A stretch of 64,000 nucleotides of DNA from Diaporthe sp. PMI_573 (taxonomy: Eukaryota; Ascomycota; Sordariomycetes; Diaporthales; Diaporthaceae): NCBI GenBank assembly GCA_021399435.1, contig JAJTUP010000119.1, positions 62,001-126,000 of the forward strand. Reading direction: 5' to 3'. Of the stretch, positions 32,210 to 44,600 are shown piece after piece (within the stretch, counting starts at the first letter, position 1; every line of letters begins with the position of its first letter). The notes under the pieces were generated by a model that saw only the letters and a program-made list of their open reading frames with translations, did no database searches and was not told the DNA's origin. Position numbers and translations under genes: made by a program.

Positions 32210-34526
32210 TTTGGCCCGTTGTAACAGATTATGAACTAATTAAGACAAATAGCCTACGACGCAACAAGATAACAAAACACCTACTTTATACTGATTGTGA
32301 TAGGGAGGAGCTTGTCTGATATGATGTTTACATCAAGGTAGAGTGCTTTAGAATTTATTATTACAACCTATTATGTATTTCAACTTCTCCTTCCTCTATT
32401 TCCTCTATGTACAAGATTTGTTAGAACTCTTGTTGTAATTGAAGTATAGTCCACACTGCAAAGGTGTGGAGCAATCTCCGCCAGCCTCGTATCTCGGCCC
32501 TTTTTGGCTGCGACTCCTTGAGCGGGTCTGCATAAGTGGCAGGGCCGCTCCGCCGAACATATGGTTCTGGAAATAGAAGGACCTCGCTATAACCCATCTG
32601 CTGATAGGATTGGATGAGCGTGAGGTGCAGGGACGTAAGGTGTGCGGGTGGCTTTGTTCTTAAACCGATTATAGTACTTTTTTTTTTTTTAAAGGGTACT
32701 GTGATCGGATTGAAAACTAAACCTACCTACTAATATATCACCTTGATTTTGTGCCAAGTTGCAGAGGTTCCATGCCTCAAAGTCTATCTGAAGTACCAAG
32801 TACTATCAGAAGATCTGTATTAAATCTTAATAGTTTAAATAAGCTTAAATCCTGTTGAATGGGCTTCCTTGTACGTACGTACGTGTATCGCGTAAACGAT
32901 GGGTTGGCAAATCACGTATCGGCGGTATTACTGGTATTTTTGGTGGAATGGATAGGCGCATTTCGGTGTGAAATGGTGTTGGCTATGACTGTCAGCGATA
33001 CTTGATAGGATGAAAATTTTCATTGGGCCACAGATATGGACGCCGTTCGAGCAACAATACGATTCGCAATGGCCACAGGAAGACTCGACGCAGACAGACA
33101 AATCGCGGAGACGAGCCGAGACAATCCCAACCCTACACAGCCGACCTAATCGACACCAATCACCTCGTGCCACAGATGGCAGGCACCGCTTCAGCCGCCG
33201 CTGATAGGACACTGAACACTTGGAGGATACTCTCCAAGCTGGCCTGCTAACAAGGACACTAGACCACGAGACCCGCAGAGTATGCAATACCGAGACAGCA
33301 CACAAGCAGACTTAGATCTCATTTGTATGGGCTTCAAGGAGATTAAGACACAACCTGGGAATCGTTCATGTATACCAAAATAATAGGTGCCCTTTCGGCT
33401 CTCAGCCGCCGGGCGTTAATTGACTTTGTGTGTGTACAACCCGATCAAAGTTTGTGTTTTCGTTTGGTTAGTGCGATCAGTCCCACGGCGTACTTCTGCT
33501 ATGTTTCATGCATCATATTTGGACGTTGTATTTCTGTCCAAATGGAGGAGAATTGCTATTGACTTGATATGATATATTTACACAAGTTTCAGTTTTCTAT
33601 GTTAGCAAAGAAAAATACATACAGTACAGTATGAAGGCGTTACATCTAATCTTGGACCAGGGCCCAGCCTATTATGCCCTCTGCCGTGACAATTCGCCCC
33701 CATTGCTCTTCGTCTCGCCCGTTTGTAAAACGGTAGCCCACTTCTTCGCATTTTCCTTACTCGAGAACTTCTCTGATGCGGTCTATACATACAGTAAGGT
33801 ATCTTTACTGAGTTACACCTTTTTCTTCTCGTACTTCGAAACACGGTCTTAATTCCTTTTACATAAAACGATTTACAGCCGCGAAACATCACTCGTCTGA
33901 GCTCTCCTGCTCGCTGCTTGCCTGTTTCAACACGGCCGCGCTGCGTTGCTTGTTGCTCTGCGATGACATCGAAGCTGAGATCATGCCGTCCAATGCGGGT
34001 AGCGAGGGTTACAATGGATACCTCCCGCAGGTGTTGAGGGGGACAGCTCTGCAGATCACTAAAATCTCGGGCGTGGCAGTCCACGATCTGGCTGCTGACA
34101 AAGCAGAAGCCAGCCTCTGCAGCTAGGTCCTCCAATACCATAAGCTCAATGATCATCAAAGCTAGAATTCTGTACGGGTTGACCCCGACCATCGCACCGT
34201 TGAATGCTGGACTTTAGTGCCGTAGAAGCAGTGTAAAACAGGAACACCATTGCTAGTGAGTATTTCTACACTATGTAGAAAGCATCAAGGTTGTGAACAG
34301 AGATGATTTTTTTTCTTTTTTTTCTGTGGTCATAGAAAGTTTCATGTTAGGTATGTTTCGTCGCTTAAATAGAGGCCATGTAAAATACACGATGCTGAAC
34401 CGTCAAGTACCGCTAGAAGCAGTGATGATTCGTATTGTGTGCGTATCTTATCCTTCTTCTCTCCTTCCTTCCCGTCAAGGTAAATGCAAGTCATTGCCGC
34501 TGCCAATTACTAATTAGAAAATACTT
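32210..34526. other. No confident gene; weak 33.6-34.2 kb minus frame
   Basis: A minus frame at 34192-33602 (196 codons) has a plausible first 130 residues (ALMIIELMVLEDLAAEAGFC, VSIVTLATRIGRHDLSFDVI) but no domain I know. Its downstream part is Arg-rich and probably non-coding. The rest is AT-rich, with an (ACGT)n tract near 32873 and a T14 run near 32678. Confidence 0.25.
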
Positions 34527-35182
34527 TCAACGTCCATCTTTCATCTGCCCAAATATCTTCACGAAGTAAGCAGCGCGATATCGTACAAAAACACGTTTCT
34601 CAAACATGGCGAGAACTCCTTCCTCCACTGCAAGGATAGCACCCAAAACCCGCAGCCAAAAGTCGAAACCTGCTGATTCCAAGAACAAGCAGCTGAACAC
34701 ACCGCCGCCCGAGCCTGACACTCGTCAAGCTCCCGCACGGTTGTGGGAGCAGAGAGTGATTTCATCCCAGTCCATGGCCTTCTATGAGTGTGTGCTACCT
34801 ATCCCATTCTCTAGATCCGTGCTTTGGTTCTGGTTCTTCTCAAATTCAGTGCTTCCATCCATTTCCACCAACCGCATTTGCGGAATCTTAAAACGGATTA
34901 TGCGGTCCTTCCCCATCAGGTCGGTCGCTAGTCGCCGCATCGCGCGTAAAAATGATTTATCGCCAGAGACTTTTGTTGTGTTAGAATTGAATTTGCTTAC
35001 CACAAGAGAGGAAACGGCTTTGTTGACATACCAACCATGATACTTTGGCCTGGGGAGAGGGTGTGGATTTGGGCCCAGCCTTTGATTGATTTATAATTTC
35101 CGCCTGTATCTGGCATGCTATTTTGCCACTTCCAATACTGATCCCCAGGTTCAAACAAATCTTCAGGACCATTTATTGACAT
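34527..35182 (-). CDS. Cryptic 169-aa protein, three exons
   Basis: Exons 35182-35032, 34969-34799 and 34714-34527 total 510 nt and join in phase twice. Intron 1 (62 nt) has GTATGT, a CTAAC branch site and a weak AAAAG acceptor. Intron 2 (84 nt) has GTAGCA and a GTGTCAG acceptor. The protein starts MSINGPEDLFEPGDQYWKWQ, continues KGWAQIHTLSPGQSIMVVSG and RLATDLMGKDRIIRFKIPQM, and ends with a hydrophobic/amphipathic domain (FWLRVLGAILAVEEGVLAMF ... YFVKIFGQMKDGR). Not recognised. The model depends on one weak acceptor but three frames agreeing is unlikely by chance. Confidence 0.45.
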
Positions 35183-35197
35183 TGGAAAGATAGCATG

Positions 35198-35265
35198 AAC
35201 ATTTAATAAATTCTACGTATAGTCAGCCATCAACATTTAATGAGTTCTACGTATAGTCAGCCGTC
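35198..35265. repeat. Tandem duplication, 2 x 34 bp
   Basis: AACATTTAATAAATTCTACG-type unit at 35198-35231 is followed directly by a second copy at 35232-35265 (three mismatches). It lies just beyond the broken 3' end of the ferric reductase relic. Confidence 0.9.
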
Positions 35266-35269
35266 AACG

Positions 35270-36683
35270 ATAGTTTTGGCGGGTAGGAGTGCCTACGTTG
35301 TTTGAATCCAAAGATCTCAGTCTCTTCAGCTGGTCAATAATCCATCCTCTGGCTCACTTTGGGTTACCCACCAAAAAAGAGCAACCTTGCGCGTCAGGTC
35401 TCTGAATAGACCAGAACCTTCAGTTTCTTTGATTGAATCCTTTGAACCTTTGGCCCTCATATCGTGGACTCTGCGTTCTGCGAGGGTAAGAGCTAGTGGC
35501 AACAAATCAACAATACCGAGTCCTCTAGCAATCAGAACTACCGTCTCGTGCCGCTGGAGATCGAGATCCTGTGTGTATGGGCCACGGAGCAGTATTCGGT
35601 CGTAGATCTTGACTGGAAAGTCTTGGGCATAATCTTGAGCTACAAAGAGCATAAGCTTATCCGGTTTCTCATCTTCCTCCGGTTTCTCATCTTCCTTTAG
35701 GTTGTTCAACTTCGGTACCGCGATGGCGGGATAGGTTCTGCGGAGATTATAGCGAAGGAAGGTTCCCGGCAAGAAAATAATAAAGTAGTCTCCCGGCATG
35801 ATATGAAGTGGCCGGTCCGGATCAACCATAAGTCGAGTTACCTGGTTGTTATCTGACTTTGATTGTATAATGCTGCTAGTGGTGAAGAGTACTGCAATTA
35901 TTTTGTGAATAAACGATACAAACCAAATACAGGCGGCGACAATGGCAGTACCACTCGAATACGTTCGCACATCTGGGATTACCACATGCCATAGCAAACC
36001 ACAAAGGCATGCTACGGCAAGCAAGACATGAACTTTTGGCCCACCTGGTATCAAGGGAATACGGAGGAACGGGATAGTGGTGATCACCATCAGTGACAAG
36101 CAACCGGTTGACTATTGGCATAAATTTAGCACCCATGCGTTGTCTGATCGATTGAGTAACTTGCAATATAACCAGAAATCGATTTCTGAGGCGACCCCTG
36201 TCCCACTCCGTCTCGGAGGAGGGAAATCATATGGACTATTGCGTGTCCTGTTGCGATGCACCCAGTCCAGCGGTGGATCATATTGTTTATCGATACAGGC
36301 AATTCCAAGTACTCTGTGATGAGGTTGCGTCTACCTCCGAGCGATACAAGAACCATATTCAGCAGAGAAAGTAGGCCAGACTTTCGATTAACAGTGTCAA
36401 TAGTCACCAAGTACGGTATTATGTTAGAAATCAGTAAAGATACAACGAGAATCGCTTCGCCCCTAGACGCATCTGTCCAAGTCGCAGATGGAAATAGAGG
36501 CGGAGTACGAACATGTCGAATGCATGCGAAAATAATATAGGTTAATAGCAGTCGATGGAGAATCGAGCAAAGACGGTGGAGGTAAAGAATAAACACTACA
36601 CTTCCGATTATCAGAAGGTATATAGCAATATCATCCAGATAGAGAAGAAGGTCATTTTCAGTGCTTGGATTCATCATAGGCAA
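35270..36683 (-). pseudogene. FRE-type ferric/cupric reductase, broken
   Basis: Two main frames: 36683 to about 36170 and 36112 to 35326. The first has several membrane helices and NMVLVSLGGRRNLITEYLEL, INNMIHRWTGCIATGHAIVH, the family's segment with haem-binding His residues. The second has further helices, MPGDYFIIFLPGTF (FAD-binding side) and RHETVVLIARGLGIVDLLPL (NADPH-binding G.G side), then VALFWWVTQSEPEDG. No phase-matched intron between the two frames gives a satisfactory join: CTAAA...CCAATAG is a good acceptor, but the only in-phase donor is GTGGGA. Near 35330 the end shifts frame to WIIDQLKRLRSLD and stops, so the C-terminus is lost. The family moves electrons from NADPH across the plasma membrane to reduce metal ions. 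I judge it dead. Confidence 0.7.
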
Positions 36684-38079
36684 GGGGTGTCTCGAAGTAA
36701 AAACGTTTGGGAAGATATCAATCAGAGCCTGGTCAAAAGTAAGATAGAGCTTCTTATAACGTTACTGTCTAGTGTCTTCACGTTTTGTTTCAGGAACAAG
36801 AATATGGAAATCAGAAATTGCGAGATTGTTGTGACACGTTTCCTTATTTCATGCAGCCGCCGTGTTGGGGCCACCTAGACATACCAAAGTTGTACATTGT
36901 ACGCCGGGACAGTTCCTTTCACACTTTCTATAATAAACCCCGCCGCCTGCTGCTGAGAGACATTTTTACACAAGATTACCAATTTTGTCGGTGCTGGCAG
37001 TAACTATGCTCGATAAAGCCACCTGGGTCACCTGTCTCTCGCCGAAAGCACGCTCCGTGGTTCTTAGATAAACAACTTCAGAATAAGAATTGCCCAATCC
37101 TGTTCCACCAGAACCCTCGGTGGCTGTATCTTGACTAGCATGATATATTCTGAGTAAGAACGAGTTAATGTAGTAATCAATACAGCTCGCATCGTATTCT
37201 CGGTGTCTGTATAGATAGAATTAATTCTGGAGAAACCTTCGTCGCGGCAGAGTTGCTGCATTTCTCCCCATATTAACTTTCCCCATTCTCCGCTGTATGT
37301 TCATCTTCTCCCGTATCAAATGTCTTCCAGTAGAAGGCTGAGCCGTCTGGTATTTGTACCGAGATATTCACAATCCTGTGGCCGGAAATATTGCCGGAGG
37401 CGTCGAATATGATATTGAACCATACGTTTCAACACCTCGTCACGGAGTTGCTGATAGAAGTTGGGGAGAATTCTGGTAATAGTAGCACGGCTAGGAGGCT
37501 TCCAGCCGGGCTTGATATGAGTGAAGAAATAATGCCAACGGCGGCTGTCGAAGAGGCTGAAGGGCGGGCCGCCAGCAATTACGGCGGCGGCGGCATCATA
37601 AGCGAGATTGTTGCTCTCGTCTCGCGAGATATGCTGAATTCGAAATGTCCACTTCTCATTCCTCAGATTACTTCATCTTTACTTTTCACATCTTCCGACC
37701 ACTTCGTCTCGTAGATCAGCCGCCTCTACTATCACAGTAAAATCGGCCAACTTCAACGTCCCTCGGAGCAAGTCTCTCTTCGTCGTCCCCTACCTTGCCG
37801 GCGGTGACCCCCGCAAGCACAAGAACCTCCGCTGGCAGAAGACAACTACAGAGTATGAGAATGGCACATACGAGACTATCTCCCAGTATTTCTGGGTGCG
37901 GGACCCCTACGAATCCACCTACTACTGGAAAGATGACTGTCATGGCTATAACGACGGGTCAAGCGTCTACAGCAGCAGCTCGCGTGGGAGCGCACGCCGC
38001 AGCAAGAACAGCGGCCACAAGAGCCGGGTGCTGCCAGCCACGGTGCCAATGCGGCCGATTCCGCCCCCGATGGGTACGC
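36684..38079. other. No confident gene; one + strand coding-like stretch
   Basis: From about 37640 to 38079 a + frame without ATG reads VPRSKSLFVVPYLAGGDPRK, TTTEYENGTYETISQYFWVR, DPYESTYYWKDDCHGYND and then becomes Ser/Arg-rich. It is GC-rich and codon-like and stops at the terminal inverted repeat at 38080, so it may be the end of a gene cut by that element. I do not recognise it. 36684-37640 shows nothing. Confidence 0.3.
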
Positions 38080-39264
38080 GGTCAGGGCTCCTAATAGTGC
38101 AACCAGTGCGTGTGAAAGCCTCAAACTGCTCATTTAGTGCGTTTGCCTTGGTCACACTAAACTGCCAGTCCGTTTGACTTAGCTACACTGAACTGCCAGT
38201 TTGCCTGAGATATGCAAACTGAACTATTGGTCCGTCCGTCAAGGTTGAAACTAAACTACAGTGCAAACTGTAGTTTACACTATTAGTCCCAACATAATAG
38301 CCTCACTTGCGGCTGGGCACTCCCCGTGCCTCTCAGGCTGCCTCCTGTGGGCTCCTGTCTTCAATAAGAACGATAGATAGCCTTTTGGGCGGACTGTAAT
38401 TGACTTAATCTGCGCTTTGGGATGGGACGTAGTCAGTAACCGAACCACGTCGACGCAGAAACCGGGGGCCACGACTGGTACGACACACACCACCCGACCG
38501 GACACAACAACCCGCCACCCCACCCCAGACCACGACGGAACCGATACGAAACAGAAGCTCTGAGCAAGCCAGTGGTTATAATCTCACTAGTTTGACTGTG
38601 ATTCTCAAAGAGATTAGCGTGATTGGCATCTCAACGGCTTCGCTCAGGACGATGCAATCCCAGCCCAACCTACCCTACAGGTATTGGATAGAAGTTACCT
38701 GGTACCCCGCCTATCTGTAATGGCAGGGTTGGTATCTCTTAACTCGTCGGCTTAAGGTTCGCCACTGAGATAACACACACTCTTCATCGTCTCTCAGGCA
38801 GTACATGCTTCTTGCAATCAGCCAGATAGCCCATTCCAAAGCTACAAAATTAGGATACTGTTGAACATGTAAGTTTTAGGACGGATGGCTTCAGTTGCGA
38901 CAAACACGGTACACTGGCTGTATTTGTTGACACTCCTTTAGCGCCATCTTTGAAACCCCGCGGCGCGCGCTCTCGACGCATTGGACCGCGTACGTCCTGG
39001 CTGGGTACTCCGCAGTGGGCCACAAACTTGGAAGGGCTTGGGCGCACTAATAGTGCCACTGTTAGTCTGCGGCCCTCGCACTGAACTACTGGTCAGTCTG
39101 GTCGAGTTACACTGGACTATCAGTGTGGTCCGAGAGGCCTACACTGAACCATCAGTGTAGTCCGAGAGACGTCGCACTGAACCAATAGTGCATGGACTAT
39201 TAGTCTGGACTACAGTGTGCACTAATAGTGCTCTTAATGGTCCGCACTATTAGGAGCCCTGACC
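38080..39264. mobile_element. Non-coding element with 21-bp terminal inverted repeats
   Basis: 38080-38100 and 39244-39264 are perfect 21-bp inverted repeats containing GTCAGGGCTCCTAATAGTGC. Inside both ends lie arrays of short related motifs: ACTGAACTGCCAGT, CACTGAACCA..AGTG, CACTATTAGTC and GCACTAATAGTGC (38110-38290 and 39040-39240). This is the subterminal repeat layout of some cut-and-paste DNA transposons. The middle has no transposase. No target-site duplication is visible (CGC against TCC next to the ends). Superfamily unknown: CAGGG ends recall hAT, and the inner CACTA recalls CACTA elements. Confidence 0.75.
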
Positions 39265-41651
39265 TCCGCCGCCGTCGGACATCAGCTCGTCCTCATCGTC
39301 GTCTGAGGCGATCGCGTACGTCTTCTTGGCCTTGGCAGCCGCCGCTCGGCCTGGACGAGCACGTGGTGGTGGCGGCGGGGAATCGTCTTTCATGGGACGT
39401 CACCATCCCCATCCTCGTCGTCGTCACTGAATGCGAAGGAGTTCTTCTTCGACTTGCTTGCAGCAGTGGAAGATTTGTTCTTCGCCGCGTAGGCCTTGGC
39501 GGCTGGAGACAGCTGTACAGGCTTCGCAGGCTTGTCTTCCTTGGTTTTGTTCTTGCTTCCAGCCGGACGCCCACGCACCTTCTTCGCCGGGGCGGACACG
39601 ACGTTCAGAGGAGCCTTGGCAGGTTTCGCCTTTGCTGATGAGGCTTTGGCTATGGTCGTGGTAGGAAGGGCCTCATTTTCCGACATGTCATCGATGTCAG
39701 ATGACCTCGTCGGCTTGTGAGGCGACGACCTGGCGAGAAGCTCGTAGTTCGTGTCATCTGGCTCGTCAAAGTCGAAGTTGCGCGATTGTTTTGTCTTCAG
39801 CTTGGTGGGGATGCCAGCGTTTCCATGCTCGGATCGTGACATGGCAAACAGACTAAGCCTGCCGTTGTTCGATGCCGCGGCTGGCTCTCCGATCCCGCGA
39901 ACCATGGCACCGACGTCTCCGAGCATATCATCACCGTTTTCACCCTCGGACTCGTCGTCATCATCGCTGAAGACCCAGGTCTTCTTAGCCTTTGATGCAG
40001 CAGCGCGCTTCGAGCGGCTGTTTGCGGGCGCGGCAACCTCCTCAACTTCGGGTTCGTCGTCATCGACGACAGACTCGACAGGAGAGGGTTTTGACACGGC
40101 AGCACGCTTGGAGCGGCTATTTGCTGGTGCACTGACCTCTTCAATCTCGGGCTCTTCCACCGGCTCTTCCTCCGGCTCTTCCTCCCCGGACTCGTCGTCC
40201 TCGACGACAGATACGATTGGAGATGGCTTCTTGACCGGCGCGGATTTGCCCGTGTTCAGCGTAGCAAAGTCCTCATCAGAAAAGTCTGAATCTGACCCAT
40301 CGTTGGCGTAAGACTTGGCCTTGGCTGCTGCTGCGCGCTTGGAGCGGTTGATGGCCGGCGCAGAGACTTCCTCGATCTCTGAATCTTCATCCTTGACATC
40401 GTCAGGCGAGGGCACCTTCTTTGCAGGTGCGGCCTTCGGCTTGCTCTTGCTCAATGCCGCGAAATCATCATCAGAGAAGTCAGACGCGGCTCCGTCATTG
40501 CCATACGACTTTGGTTTCGGCTTTGTCCCGCTGAACTTCTCAGCAAAGGCAGCGCCCTGCTTCTTCGGCTCCACGGGCCTCTTCACGACAGTCATTTCTT
40601 TCTTCATCGTCTTTGCTGCCTTGGCGGTCTTGCCAGGGTCATAGTCGTCATCGTCACGCTTGGCCCGCTTCCCACCGCGGCCGCCTCCAGCCCCAATTTT
40701 CTTAGAGCGGCGGCGACCCATATTGCGGATGTTCTTCGCAATCTCCGCATCCAGAACCTGCTGGTGTTCCCACTCCTCGAGGAACTCGTCGAGATCCCTC
40801 GACCAGAGGTCCTTCTCAGAGAGCCCTTCCAAGTCGTCGTGCTCCTTCTTCTTCGCGGCGATTTGCTTTCTCAGCCGCTCCAGGCGCTCAGCGGTCAAGG
40901 AGTAGATGGGCATCTATACAACGTCAGTGCACTAGTCTCCCGTAGAGCATAGGGTTTCACGCACAGAAAGGAGATAGTCGTAATCTCCCGCGCCGGGTTC
41001 ATTGGACGTGAGGTCCTCGTTATCCTCATCATCATCCTGATCCATCTCCTCGTCCGTGTTTCGAGCTTTCTTCACGCTCTCACCCCGGGGGAAGGCCTCG
41101 TACTTGCGGTCACGAAGTTCTTCCACCAGGACGGCCTTCTTCTTCCTGGAGACGACCAACTTGCCCTCAATGATCTCCTCAACGAATCGGGCCATGTTCT
41201 TCAACTTGCGATAGTCCGCGTGGAAAACCTTGAGCCAGTATTCCTACAAAGGGCCACGTCAGCTTTCCATTGTGTGTCATGGCAGCGGAGGGGGAGCCGG
41301 GATACGACAAACCTTTCGCTTTTTGTACATTTGAAGGCGGTACTGGTAGAACTCCTCCAGGATGTCCTCAACCTTCTCATACTTCCGGATCTGTCCCCGG
41401 ACATCGAAAGCAACGAGGTTGGTGGTTCCAAGACTCTTGTTCAGCTTGAATCGTTCGAGTATACCCTCCTTACGAGTCTTCTCGATCTGCGTCTCGTCCA
41501 TTTCGATCTCGAAATGCACGTTTTGGTGGTCATTGTACTCCTTGTAATCCTTGATCCACGAAGGAGCCTTTTCTCCCTTGATGATCTGCTCGAGCTTGGC
41601 CTTGAAGTCATCGGTCCACATGCGGATGGGGAGTTCGGTGATAGTGACGAC
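39265..41651 (-). pseudogene. top2: DNA topoisomerase II, 3' part only (TOP2)
   Basis: Three exons joined in phase: 41651-41313, 41243-40965 and 40913-39390, with introns of 69 nt (GTTTGT..GCTGAC..TTTGTAG) and 51 nt (GTGCGT..ACTGAC..TATAG). The protein starts mid-domain at TITELPIRMWTDDFKAKLEQ and runs through NLVAFDVRGQIRKYEKVEDI, RKLKNMARFVEEIIEGKLVV and SLTAERLERLRKQIAAKKKE to the acidic, Ser/Lys-rich C-terminal domain. The ATPase domain, Toprim region and catalytic Tyr region are missing. A stop at 39390 (GDVP) is followed in another frame by MKDDSPPPPRARPGRAAAAK ... DEDELMSDGGGGQGS ending inside the TIR at 39251, so the tail has a frameshift. One end abuts the hAT TIR exactly, the other the 21-bp TIR. 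An intact copy must exist elsewhere, since the gene is essential. Confidence 0.9.
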
Positions 41652-44600
41652 CAAGGCTCCGATCAACTTCACATTTTCCACATGTGTATTACACATGTTG
41701 ATCAACATCTTGTCAACATACACATCACATCGAAAATGGGAATGTTGATACACATCAACATCACTTCACACCCCTTTATCTCCGTGTACACGATGTTGAT
41801 CATGTTGATATGGCCCGTGCTAGTACTAGGTGGGGCATTACCCAGGGGCGGCAGAACCCCTCCCTCCCGGAAAACCCCTGTCCAGTACCTAATTTGGGGT
41901 GTTTACCTACCGAAATTCTCCACCCAACCGCGTTTTTGGAAGGACAAACGCGTCCAACATGTCCGGAGCAGACCCCCTACCCTTGGTGGAGTCGACACCT
42001 GAGACTGCATATGAAAACCGACTCTTTACCCATTTTAAAGGCTATACCTTGTCTGAGCGCACCAAAGAAACACGATCATGGATTTGGCGCTTTGGTTACG
42101 ATATCCAGAACGTGACCGAACGTCGATGGGTGTGCCGACCTTGTATCAAGCAGAATCGCCCCAAGCCGACTTCCATCACGTCCGTCGGTATTCAAAATGC
42201 CATGGAACACGTTTATCTGATTCACCACATCTGCGCGCCAGTGGGAGAGAAGACCAAGTCGGCGGCAGAGCGGAAGGCAGAGTTGATGGCAGAGAGGGAT
42301 GGGCGCGGTGGGAGACACAAGTCGATTAGCCAACACTTCGGCCTGGACGCAGCCAAACCCCGTGAGCAAGCTATTGCCAATTCCTTCATCAAAGGATTTG
42401 ACCGAGACCACTTCCAGCAGCTGGTTGTTCAGTGGGTTGTCAATACTAATAGGCCCTTCACTGATGCCGAGGACCCGGAGTTACGCGCCGTCTTCGAATA
42501 CTTGAATCCATCCGTTGCGTTACGCAAGGCCCATGTAACTGGAGATTCCATTCGAAATAAGATCATTGCCGAGTACTACAAACACCGAGATACCATTATT
42601 GGAGTTCTGCGTCATTGCCCGGGCCTGGTGCATCTCTCTTTTGATGGCTGGACTGCTCGAAATCGACAGAGTCTGTGTGGAATTGCGTGTTTCTTCAGAG
42701 ATGAGCAGAATCGTCCCTTGAAAATTGTCCTCGGTCTACCTGAGATATCGAAACGGCATACAGGCGAGAACATTGCGGCAGAAGTATCCACAGTCATCGA
42801 TCTCTTTGGCATTCGAGACAAAGTAGGGTACACAACCCTCGACAACGCTGCCAATAACGATACAGCAATGGACACGCTCGGTGGACTCCTCGGGTTTGAT
42901 GGCAAGCGCCGACGCGTGCGCTGCTTTGGCCATACCCTCAATCTTGCTGCTAAAGCCCTTCTTTTCGGCAAGTGTGCGGATGCTCTCGAGCTGGATGACC
43001 CATTCAGTGGTGCCGGTGTCGTATCTGATGCCGAATGGGCAACGTGGCTGAAGAAAGGGCCAGTTGGTGTGTCAGTTGCCCTGAATCTTGGGTTCCTTCG
43101 CTAAGATGTTTTAGGCAAGCTGCATAATATTGTTCATGATATTTATCGTGCGCAGCGCTTATCCTATCTACTTCGAGACATCCAAGCCGATGATATCAAA
43201 AAGGCATCAAGTGCCAAGTTACGAGCTAGAAAGCCACTCCAAGTCATTCGAGACAACGACACGCGCTGGCTCTCGCAGCTCTACATGATCCGTCGAGCGC
43301 TCAAACTTCGACGACACCTCGAGCTCACTGTTCTCAAATTCAAGCAGGAGTGGGAGGATGAGAACAGGGGCAAACGCACCAAGCAAGTCAGGAAGGGTGT
43401 TAAGGTACCTCACATCATCAGAGATGAATCACAGCTGTCTCAAAATGACTGGGATGTGCTCCAGCGGCTCGAGGAGATCTTAACAGAGTTTGAAACGGTG
43501 GTGAAAACTCTGGAGGGTGATGGCCAAGTCCGAAAGCGTAAGCATGGATTTGTTGGCTCTTATGGCAACATACGGGATGTCCTCTTAGGGTTTGAGAGGC
43601 TTATGGCCAAGCTTGAAAAGTTCAAGGCCGAAGCTGAGGGCTTCCCTGATCCGGAGCAATTCAGGATTGGTATCAACTTAGCATGGCAGAAGATGGACGA
43701 GTACTACCATAGTAAGTTTATCTTTCTTTCTGGCTATATGGCCAGAGCTGACCACATAAGAACTCGACGAAACCCCTGTCTACTACACGGCTATGGCGCT
43801 GCATCCTTCATATGGCTGGGCATGGTTTGAGCAGCAATGGGACCAGACCCCGGCGTGGATTTCAACGGCGAAGATCATGGTGAAGACAGTTTGGCGGAGA
43901 GACTATTCGCATGTCGCTGTGCCTGATGATTGTGATGACGAGGAAGGGCCTGCTCCGAAAAGGCGCAAGTTTTTCGACCCGTTCGACCATAACGACCGTC
44001 GAAAGCAGCCCCAGCAGCAGACTCGGCGAATTTCCGGCGACGAATATGAGTCTTGGTGTGCTAACGACAGTGAGCATATCGAGACCCGAGATCCTGTTGC
44101 ATATTGGCACGAGAGGCGGCGCAAATATCCCCGCCTGTCTCGGATGGCTCTTGATTTTCTCACCGTTCAGGCCATGTCGGCAGAGTGTGAGAGGCTATTC
44201 TCGGCATCAGGCAGAATGGTCTCGCCACATAGGACACTTCTCGATGCACAAATCGTCAGCATGTGTCAAGTACTTCGATCATGGTATCGTGCCGGCCTGG
44301 TCCAACACATCGACCCCTTACTGCTGTCGATTCACGAGGAGGAGGAACTGGTGACTCTGCAGAGTTGTGGTGACGACGAGACTATGAAGACGAAGGCCAC
44401 AGCATGGTTAAGCGGTCCCACAGCCGTGGAGAGTGACGAAGAGGCTGAGGAGTTCGCTACAGGGGGGTTTGGAGATGTCGCTATGGGGTTTACAATTGAT
44501 GAAACGGAAATTGAGGATGGGGATTAGGCGACGACCGGGGTGATGTCAACGAAATCAACATTGTACATATACACATCACACTACAGGCATGTTGATCAAC

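Noticed and set aside
34606..35040. 144-codon + strand frame starting MARTPSSTARIAPKTR
   Set aside because: It is antisense to the three-exon minus-strand model, which has matching splice sites; the + frame has no motif.
39431..40905. Long Ser-rich open frames on the + strand (for example 39751-40311 and 40315-40644)
   Set aside because: They are antisense to the acidic, Lys/Ser-rich topoisomerase II C-terminal domain, whose codon bias leaves the opposite strand open.
43067..43114. In-frame TAA in the hAT transposase as a disabling mutation
   Set aside because: It lies in a 48-nt intron with good splice and branch sites; removing it restores the conserved GPVGKLHN motif.
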